Source: Chlamydiota bacterium (GTDB lineage Bacteria; Chlamydiota; Chlamydiia; Chlamydiales; JAJFMB01). From it: DNA of 6,624 nt. The translations under genes were made by a program, and so were the position numbers. Positions 1 to 5,580 of this stretch are shown in pieces (positions within the stretch are counted from its first letter, which is position 1; each line of letters opens with the position of its first letter). Below the pieces are notes generated by a model that ran no database searches, was not told the DNA's origin, and saw nothing but the letters and a program-made list of their open reading frames with translations. Location of the stretch: the NCBI GenBank assembly GCA_021772355.1, contig JAJFMB010000293.1, positions 1-6,624 on the forward strand. Direction: 5' to 3'.

Positions 1-811
1 AGCACCGACACTATTTCAACCCTTTGCCGCAGACCCCCGCGAAATTTCTTACTCCATAGCGTGGCGCTTTCATGACAAAGCTCTTAGCTTTAAAAATGTC
101 GAACCTAGAAGCGATGAACACAAAGGAAATAACATTGTTGCTGTATCTTACGGCGACAATTTTCCCATTTACCGTTGGTTTAACGTCTGGCCCTGGTGCG
201 GTGAGTTGCAAATGGATCTGCAAGGTGCTCTTTGGGCCGTCTTTGCTCCATCGCATGAATCTGCACCTCTAATCAATGCAGATTACTATGTTGGAATTCC
301 TATCACGTACGGCATTGGATGCTGGTCATTTCGCTTGAGGGGCTATCATATCTCCTGCCATATCGGCGATGAGTTCTTATTGATCAATCCGGATTTCGAT
401 CGACGTAACCCAAGCTCAGAGTTTCTCGATTTCTTTGCATCCTACTTATATCAAGAACAAGTGCGTATCTACGGTGGTGGTGGTATTGCTGTCACACAAG
501 ATAGCTCCTTCCAATGCGGACGTGCTTTTGCAGCGGGTGGAGTGGAAGTTAGACCTAAAGCGCTTCGCGGCATCAATTGCAAAAACCGCTTCTATAGCGT
601 TCCATTTTTTGCGATGCATTTGTGCTACCGCGACAAACAAGACCAACATCTTAATTCCACCTTTGCCCTAGGATACGAGTGGGGTAAATGTGCCGGTCTC
701 GAGAAAAAAGTGCGCGTCTTTCTTGAATATCACGACGGATATTCCGTAGAGGGGCAGTTCTGCATGGAACCGACAAAATATTTAAGCATTAAGACAACGT
801 ACAGCTATTAA
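1..811 (+). CDS. DUF1207-family outer-membrane-like protein, 5' end missing
   Basis: The frame is open from the first complete codon at position 2, so the gene starts upstream of the window; 269 codons are visible before TAA (809-811). Internal ATGs such as 206 are not the start, because family-like sequence lies upstream of them. Seen motifs: FQPFAADPRE at visible residues 5-14, GDNFPIYRW at 51-59, and YHISCHIGDEF at 115-125. These resemble the conserved ADPR and YHxSSHLGDE blocks I associate with DUF1207, a family of roughly 400 residues common in chlamydiae, so about the last two thirds is present. The C-terminus alternates polar and hydrophobic residues and ends in tyrosine (KTTYSY), as in outer-membrane beta-barrel proteins. 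Eight cysteines are spread over the visible part. The stop overlaps the next gene's ATG. Inferred location is the outer membrane; molecular role is unknown. Family assignment is fairly secure, function is not. Confidence 0.82.
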   Translation, partial: APTLFQPFAADPREISYSIAWRFHDKALSFKNVEPRSDEHKGNNIVAVSYGDNFPIYRWFNVWPWCGELQMDLQGALWAVFAPSHESAPLINADYYVGIPITYGIGCWSFRLRGYHISCHIGDEFLLINPDFDRRNPSSEFLDFFASYLYQEQVRIYGGGGIAVTQDSSFQCGRAFAAGGVEVRPKALRGINCKNRFYSVPFFAMHLCYRDKQDQHLNSTFALGYEWGKCAGLEKKVRVFLEYHDGYSVEGQFCMEPTKYLSIKTTYSY

Positions 812-1638
812 TGGAACCTCTTTCCGAAAAAGACTTTATCCAAAATAAAAATCCGTATCCCATTTGGATATGGATTTTTTTGTTAGTCGTCGTCTCTGGA
901 ATGTTCTACCAGTTCGCCAGTATCTACTGGGGTGGAAGCGCACAACAAGAGATCCAGCAAGAGCCGTTTTACCGTGTCACTAACAGGGAAATGTCACTTT
1001 TCCTATGGCAAAACCCGCAATACATGCGGAGCAATGCCGTCGATAAAGGAGGCTACCTTCCCGGATTCGACACCATCGACCAAATCGCCCTCGATACTAG
1101 CGCCTCAGATCTATACGCCATAGCGCCTCCTGAATTGTTTTTCCTCTATCACGTTTGGGATCGCCTAGTTCGTGACCAGTTCTCCAACACACCAATTTCA
1201 CCAAGAGAATTCCGCCAATTCCTCTCCTTTTCCAAGGAGTGGCAGCCTGCTAACTGGCCACAGGCTCCCTCAGGTTACCGGAAATTCATTGCAGATATTC
1301 AACAGTATCAAACCGAAAACCTAGCAGATTTATCAACAGACCTCCTTCCTCAAGATGTGCGCATCGCTTTTCAAGGATGGAAAAACGTTATCATACAAAT
1401 CGAGAAAATTCGCGTCATCAGGCCCACTTACACCCAAATGGAAAGCTTTCTCCGTGCATACCCTCACTACGCTAGAAACTACTGGCAAAATATCGAAAAA
1501 ACACGCACCCCCAATTACCTTCTTAGCTTTAGCAAGAATATATTAAGGGGCGATGATCTCGTTCCCAGGGATGAGATGACACCGTTCCTTATGCAAGCCT
1601 TCTTCAACTTCTCAGAGTTGCAAAGTTCTCTGCTATAG
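811..1638 (+). CDS. Hypothetical membrane-anchored protein, probably periplasmic
   Basis: I do not recognise this 275-residue protein. It starts with ATG overlapping the upstream TAA by one base (TAATG) and has no clear Shine-Dalgarno, so translation probably depends on reinitiation after the upstream gene. Residues 17-38 form one strongly hydrophobic, tryptophan-rich segment (WIWIFLLVVVSGMF) preceded by a short tail with Lys7 and Lys13, suggesting a cytoplasmic N-terminus and a periplasmic body of about 235 residues. An uncleaved anchor is more likely than a signal peptide, since no good AxA site follows. The rest is soluble-looking, rich in Trp, Tyr, Phe and Gln, probably mostly helical, and has no cysteine at all, in contrast to its neighbour. 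No catalytic motif was seen. The coupling suggests a role in assembly or anchoring of the neighbouring outer-membrane protein; that is inference. The gene itself is well supported by length and context. Confidence 0.8.
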   Translation: MEPLSEKDFIQNKNPYPIWIWIFLLVVVSGMFYQFASIYWGGSAQQEIQQEPFYRVTNREMSLFLWQNPQYMRSNAVDKGGYLPGFDTIDQIALDTSASDLYAIAPPELFFLYHVWDRLVRDQFSNTPISPREFRQFLSFSKEWQPANWPQAPSGYRKFIADIQQYQTENLADLSTDLLPQDVRIAFQGWKNVIIQIEKIRVIRPTYTQMESFLRAYPHYARNYWQNIEKTRTPNYLLSFSKNILRGDDLVPRDEMTPFLMQAFFNFSELQSSLL

Positions 1639-1650
1639 ATGGTGTTCTAA

Positions 1651-3774
1651 TCAAAACAGACTGACAAACCCCTCGTCAATGATAGGGCCCTCTTTTCCGA
1701 TAGGGAGCTCTCCAAGGAAGTATTTTTGATAAATGGCGAGCCCTTCTTTTGCATTACGAATACAGTAGAAGCAGTTGCTCACCCATTCAGAACCTTTAAT
1801 GGTACCTGTTTTAAGGTTACATTGAAAACGAGAGGTAACCTTTTCTTTCCAATACTCTTTCTCGCCAAACAGCAGAATGGGTGTGGGTTTCACTGCCCCT
1901 GTTTTTCTTCGCACTTCCTCTAGAGTATATTCAAAATCTGTTCCAATACCACCATAGAGGAAAATCGGAAAGTCGAGATTGAACTCCGCTTGCCGTTCCA
2001 CGAGCTTATCAAGGCGGTACGTCATTTTTGCTTCAATATAGGGATTTTGGAGTTGCTCATTAACCAATGAACAATCTTTTTGCCTAAAATCGACAATATT
2101 GGCACATGAGAGAATTTGCAACTCTTTTGCCACGCGATTTCCCACCTCCATCGCCCCCGGACCACCACCTGTTACAAGGGCGATCGGCGTCTCTATATTC
2201 AAAAGAGGATGGGTCATCTGATCACGCATGGCAAGAATGCCCTGCATAAGCTCCTTAAGCTCCGACTCAAAAACCCCCTCTTGCAAATTAGAACCATAAA
2301 TCCCAAAAGTCGTAGCCTTTAAGAAAAGATCCACTTTGTCTTTAGGAACAAACATTCCTGAATCCTGATCAGGTTTTTGAGAGTAGCGCAAAATATGCCC
2401 CGTTTTATCATCCACCCAATAGACAGGAATAGCAAATTTTTCCAAGTCGTGCAGCAATGCACGGTCTTCAGCAGAGAAAAAGACATTGGAAGAGGCGGAA
2501 GGATACAGAAAATAAATTCCCTTTAGGCAGCGCTGCACTTGATCGCTGAGCAACATCCGCTTCATCAACGGAGTGGGAAAATAGCGAGTCAGCAAAATCC
2601 CCTCACTCGTAATATGCCCATCATCAATACTCTTCAAGAAAGGGTAGGATGGTTGCTGATGGATATAACGCTCAACCATTAAAGCTTGCCTCTCCTTTTG
2701 AGCCGATCCAGGAAACTCATGCAAACGAGTCTTCCGCAGCACCCAGTCCTCAGGTGTCAGATTGAGCATTTGCTCCCCTTTCACCACAAAAACTGCTGCC
2801 CGATCTTCCTGAGGTTCAGGGGCTGTAGTAAAAGCTTGAAACAAAGAACTACTATCATCAAGGCAATTTTGCAACTGGTCGCGATCGGAGAAAAAGACGT
2901 GCTCACGATAGGGCTCTAAGGTGTAAAACTCCAGAGGTATGTCGGTCAATTCTCGCTTACTTTTACCATAGAGTTCATAGATATCGCCTGAGGCTTCCGT
3001 ATCCGGCTGCAGGATTGAGGCCGTTGTATGGTGATACCCCTCAGAGAGTAAGGAGTCGACAACTCTTCCAAAAACCGTTCTGATATGCAAGGGAAGGGTC
3101 CGCACAAGAAGCAACTCATTTTCCTCGATATTTCTGGGAGTATAAGTCTTCCACAGCTGATGCAAACGGACAATATCGCGCGCGGGATAGCCTGCCATCA
3201 GCGCTTGACCAAGAGTAGGGAGAAAGTGATGAATAGAGGGATTATAAACGACTGTCCCATTCTGAAGAGTCAAGTAGGCAACTGTACGACCATCGATTTT
3301 CTCTAAAATAAGATCCTTACTCCCTTGCAACCCTCCTAAGGAAAGCAACGGCCTACCCCAACGATCACATCGACCGAACATACGAGCAAGATAATCCGGA
3401 TCACGTACCTTCCTTCGTTCATCCGCAGCAAACAGTTTCCCGATCACAGCACCCGGGTTGATATGGTTTAACATCTCAACTCCAAGGCTGCCGATTCCTA
3501 CCAGCAAAACCTTAACTTGGGCGCACCGATTTTTTTCATCCAGTTCGTAAGTTTGTCCAATTCCGTTCAAACCCAGTTGAGCAAGTGTGCTTTTGATATT
3601 AAAAAATACACACTCAGGTTCAATTTGAAATCCCACAAAGTTACGCGAAATATCCTCGATAAAAACTTCAGCTTCAACGGATTGATCCGAAATACGAGTC
3701 AATTTCGTCACCGTTCCATCCGGTGTTACGAGATCATAATGTGCATAATCTAGAGCAATGGGTATGTCATTCAT
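1651..3774 (-). CDS. Large protein with N-terminal Rossmann-like segment and C-terminal LOG/PpnN-like domain
   Basis: The 707-residue frame starts at ATG 3774-3772, with AGGA seven bases upstream, and ends with TGA at 1651. Residues 87-98 (VKVLLVGIGSLG) read as a beta strand followed by a GxGxxG nucleotide-binding loop. Residues about 125-480 match nothing I know; no membrane segment is visible. Residues 530-645 resemble the LOG fold: GGGPGAME at 536-543, as in E. coli PpnN (YgdH), and YGGIGTDFE at 607-615, corresponding to the PGGxGTxxE motif, with Glu615 in the catalytic Glu position but Tyr in place of Pro. LOG and PpnN enzymes hydrolyse the N-glycosidic bond of nucleoside monophosphates, so cytoplasmic nucleotide cleavage or binding is a reasonable inference, not shown. 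PpnN is about 454 residues, so this is much longer and differently built. It lies between convergent and divergent genes and is probably transcribed alone. The gene is certain, the C-terminal fold likely, the substrate unknown. Confidence 0.85.
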   Translation of the reverse strand: MNDIPIALDYAHYDLVTPDGTVTKLTRISDQSVEAEVFIEDISRNFVGFQIEPECVFFNIKSTLAQLGLNGIGQTYELDEKNRCAQVKVLLVGIGSLGVEMLNHINPGAVIGKLFAADERRKVRDPDYLARMFGRCDRWGRPLLSLGGLQGSKDLILEKIDGRTVAYLTLQNGTVVYNPSIHHFLPTLGQALMAGYPARDIVRLHQLWKTYTPRNIEENELLLVRTLPLHIRTVFGRVVDSLLSEGYHHTTASILQPDTEASGDIYELYGKSKRELTDIPLEFYTLEPYREHVFFSDRDQLQNCLDDSSSLFQAFTTAPEPQEDRAAVFVVKGEQMLNLTPEDWVLRKTRLHEFPGSAQKERQALMVERYIHQQPSYPFLKSIDDGHITSEGILLTRYFPTPLMKRMLLSDQVQRCLKGIYFLYPSASSNVFFSAEDRALLHDLEKFAIPVYWVDDKTGHILRYSQKPDQDSGMFVPKDKVDLFLKATTFGIYGSNLQEGVFESELKELMQGILAMRDQMTHPLLNIETPIALVTGGGPGAMEVGNRVAKELQILSCANIVDFRQKDCSLVNEQLQNPYIEAKMTYRLDKLVERQAEFNLDFPIFLYGGIGTDFEYTLEEVRRKTGAVKPTPILLFGEKEYWKEKVTSRFQCNLKTGTIKGSEWVSNCFYCIRNAKEGLAIYQKYFLGELPIGKEGPIIDEGFVSLF
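1813..1842 (+). terminator. Possible weak terminator hairpin inside the opposing gene
   Basis: AAGGTTAC (1813-1820) and GTAACCTT (1835-1842) are perfect reverse complements with a 14-base loop, followed on the + strand by a T-rich run (TTCTTT). It could stop rightward transcripts from the 811-1638 gene, because the 12-base gap between the convergent stops holds no hairpin. The stem is short and AT-rich and lies in coding sequence of the opposite strand, so chance is a real alternative. Confidence 0.22.
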
Positions 3775-3781
3775 AGCACTA

Positions 3782-3785
3782 TCCT
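3782..3785 (-). promoter_or_regulatory. Shine-Dalgarno of the LOG-domain gene
   Basis: On the minus strand this reads AGGA, seven bases before the ATG at 3774-3772. It supports that ATG as the start over any internal one. Confidence 0.6.
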
Positions 3786-3821
3786 ATTTATTAAAAACAA
3801 CTTTACCTGTCCATGGTATTC

Positions 3822-3825
3822 GGGA
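3822..3825 (+). promoter_or_regulatory. Possible Shine-Dalgarno of aroA
   Basis: GGGA lies seven bases before the ATG at 3833 and is the only reasonable ribosome site near the aroA start candidates (3833, 3848, 3854). It is short, so it only mildly favours 3833. Confidence 0.35.
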
Positions 3826-3832
3826 ATATTGT

Positions 3833-5104
3833 ATGCTGTCGTGGCGTATGGAAATGATAACGATCAGAAATAGCACGCTTTCGGGAAGGATTGCTATCCC
3901 CCCCTCCAAGTCTCATACGATGAGAGCCTTACTCTTTGCCACCCTAGCAAAGGGAACTAGCCGCATTACTCGCCCCCTCACTTCACCGGACGTAGAAAAA
4001 ATGATCCACGCGTGCCGCCAATTAGGTGCCGGCATCGACTTCAAACATGGTGATATCATCATCGAAGGTGTTGCCGGAAAACCCCAAACACCTAAAAACG
4101 TGATTGATGCGGGTAATTCCGGCCAGGTATTGCGCTTTGTCGCAGCTCTTGCCGCTTTAACAGAGGGAAAAACCCGATTCACCGGAGACATGTCCGTGCG
4201 CATGCGAAGACCCGTTCTTCCCTTAATCGAAGGACTGACGCATTTAGGCGCTAAGTGTGAACCTCTTCCGTTAACGGTCCAAGGTCCCATCAGAGCCGGC
4301 ACTACAACTCTTGATGGCGCCGACTCCCAACCGGTTTCTGCTCTCATTATTGCAGCCACATGTTTGCAGGGGAAAACAGAGATCCACATCCGCAACCCGG
4401 GAGAAACCCCATGGATTGCGCTGACACTATCATGGTTGGATCGCTTTGGAGTTTCCTATCAAAACCAAAAGTTTGAAGAAATAGCTGTTGAGGGTCCTAC
4501 GCAAATCATCGCATTTAACTATGTCCCGCCAGGAGACTTTAGCAGTGCTGCTTTCCCGTTGGCAGCCGCACTGATCACTCATTCCGAAATCACCCTTGAA
4601 AACTTAGACATGCGCGATACTCAAGGGGATAAACAATTAATCTCTCTTTTACAGGAAATGGGCGCAAACCTTATTCTCGACGAGGAAAAACAAACAGTCC
4701 ATGTAAAAAAAAGTGACTGTCTGCAAGGGAAAAAAATTGATGTAAACTCTCTGATCGACGCAGTGCCAATTCTTGCCGTTCTTGGTTGCTATGCCAAAGG
4801 AACAACACATATCACCGGTGCAAGAATCGCTCGTAATAAAGAGTGTGACCGCCTCTTCGCCATAACAAAAGAACTTAAAAAAATGGGTGCCGACATACAG
4901 GATTTCGAAGATGGACTCATAGTAAAGCACTCTGCTCTGCACGGAGCCGAAGTTAATAGTCATGACGATCATCGGATCGCAATGGCACTAGCTGTTGCCG
5001 GTTTAGGAGCAAGCGGAAACACAGTGATCCACAACACCTCTTGCATCTCTAAAAGCTATCCCTCCTTCTGTGAACAAATGAAAGAACTAGGAGCACGCGT
5101 GTGA
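3833..5104 (+). CDS. aroA: 3-phosphoshikimate 1-carboxyvinyltransferase (EPSP synthase)
   Basis: This enzyme joins shikimate-3-phosphate and phosphoenolpyruvate to give EPSP, the penultimate step to chorismate, in the cytoplasm. The start at 3833 gives 423 residues, near the usual 427. ATG 3848 (418 residues) is equally plausible by homology; ATG 3758 would add 25 unrelated residues and run into the opposing gene. Numbered from 3833, visible family motifs are PPSKSHTMR at 23-31 with Lys26 and Arg31, AGNSGQVLR at 93-101, TGDMSVRMRRP at 117-127, DSQPVS at 164-169, GDFSSAA at 234-240, the catalytic Asp309 in LIDAVPILA, Glu337 and Arg340 in KECDR, HDDHR at 377-381 and Lys407. All main active-site residues are present, so it should be active. 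PPSKSH and DTQGDKQL are typical of chlamydial AroA. It heads the operon and overlaps the kinase gene by four bases. Confidence 0.95.
   Translation: MLSWRMEMITIRNSTLSGRIAIPPSKSHTMRALLFATLAKGTSRITRPLTSPDVEKMIHACRQLGAGIDFKHGDIIIEGVAGKPQTPKNVIDAGNSGQVLRFVAALAALTEGKTRFTGDMSVRMRRPVLPLIEGLTHLGAKCEPLPLTVQGPIRAGTTTLDGADSQPVSALIIAATCLQGKTEIHIRNPGETPWIALTLSWLDRFGVSYQNQKFEEIAVEGPTQIIAFNYVPPGDFSSAAFPLAAALITHSEITLENLDMRDTQGDKQLISLLQEMGANLILDEEKQTVHVKKSDCLQGKKIDVNSLIDAVPILAVLGCYAKGTTHITGARIARNKECDRLFAITKELKKMGADIQDFEDGLIVKHSALHGAEVNSHDDHRIAMALAVAGLGASGNTVIHNTSCISKSYPSFCEQMKELGARV
5089..5093 (+). promoter_or_regulatory. Shine-Dalgarno of the shikimate kinase gene
   Basis: AGGAG lies within the end of aroA, seven bases before the GTG at 5101. 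It supports this non-ATG start. Confidence 0.7.
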
Positions 5105-5580
5105 ATCTCATCTTTATAGGCTTTATCAACTCGGGGAAGACCACCTGTGCCAAGCAGATGTCTCTTCAGCTAAAGCGCCCTTTTTTCGATACCGATGAGT
5201 ATATTGAAACTCTTGTCAAAGAGGAACTCGGCGTCACCAAGAGCTACCGGGAAATCTTCAAAACATTCGGAAATGCACGCTTTCGCGCTTGGGAAAAACA
5301 GGCGGTGCAAAAACTCTTACACTTAACTGATTCTGTAATCGCCGTTGGCGGCGGTTGTGTTGCCGATGAGGACAATAGTGCCATCCTAAAAGAAGCGGGT
5401 AATCTTATTTTCGTCAATACCCCTAAGGAGGTGCTTAAGAGACGTTTTTTAGAGAACATACCAGCCTATGCCGATCCCGGCAATCCGGAAAAGACGTTCG
5501 AAAATAACTACGCAAAATACCTTCCCATTTACGAACGAATCGCCGACACAACCATAGAAGGAGAACAAGATGGCATCTAA
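5101..5580 (+). CDS. aroK: Shikimate kinase with atypical lid region
   Basis: It transfers phosphate from ATP to the 3-hydroxyl of shikimate, making the AroA substrate. The 159-residue length is slightly short for the family (about 165-175). The start is GTG, overlapping the aroA stop as GTGA and backed by AGGAG. Visible motifs: Walker A GFINSGKT at 7-14; DTD at 30-32 with Asp32 for shikimate and magnesium; FRAWE at 61-65 with Arg62, the conserved shikimate-binding arginine; GGG at 83-85. The usual lid motif RPLL is replaced by IPAYADPGNPEKTF (120-133), a variant I have seen in other shikimate kinases. The later conserved arginine of RxPLY is Tyr140 here (KYLPIYE), with Lys139 beside it. Context makes the function very likely despite this. 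Chlamydial annotations may call it aroL; the sequence does not separate aroK from aroL. Confidence 0.92.
   Translation: MNLIFIGFINSGKTTCAKQMSLQLKRPFFDTDEYIETLVKEELGVTKSYREIFKTFGNARFRAWEKQAVQKLLHLTDSVIAVGGGCVADEDNSAILKEAGNLIFVNTPKEVLKRRFLENIPAYADPGNPEKTFENNYAKYLPIYERIADTTIEGEQDGI
5558..5563 (+). promoter_or_regulatory. Strong Shine-Dalgarno of aroC
   Basis: AAGGAG lies inside the end of the kinase gene, six bases before the aroC ATG at 5570. It is the best ribosome site in the window and fixes the aroC start. Confidence 0.8.

Larger units (their letters stand above)
3775..3832. promoter_or_regulatory. Divergent intergenic region with candidate promoters
   Basis: This short AT-rich gap separates the leftward LOG-domain gene from rightward aroA, so both promoters must lie in it or overlap the gene starts. 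On the minus strand TACAAT (3833-3828) matches five of six bases of the sigma70-type -10 box and would give a leader of roughly 45 bases; no good -35 is seen. On the plus strand TTTACC (3802-3807), 17 bases, then AATATT (3825-3830) is a weak -35/-10 pair; used as such, it would start RNA near 3837 and favour a later aroA ATG. No operator palindrome was recognised. Confidence 0.3.

Noticed and set aside
206..811. ATG 206 as a full-length start of the first gene
   Set aside because: The same frame is open to the left edge and carries the ADPR and GDNFPIYRW motifs upstream, so the gene is truncated by the window instead.
1683..1690. AGGGCCCT palindrome followed by CTTTT near the convergent junction
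   Set aside because: A perfect palindrome without a loop cannot form a terminator hairpin, and it is inside coding sequence.
3758..3832. Upstream ATG extending aroA by 25 residues
   Set aside because: The added residues do not resemble EPSP synthase, the start would overlap the divergent gene, and later ATGs give the normal family length.
3913..4395. 160-codon open frame on the minus strand within aroA
   Set aside because: It lies opposite well-conserved AroA motifs, has no ribosome site I can see and resembles no family; it is a shadow frame.
4649..4972. 107-codon open frame on the minus strand within aroA
   Set aside because: Opposite the catalytic Asp, KECDR and HDDHR regions of AroA; rich in Phe and Cys as expected from antisense translation.
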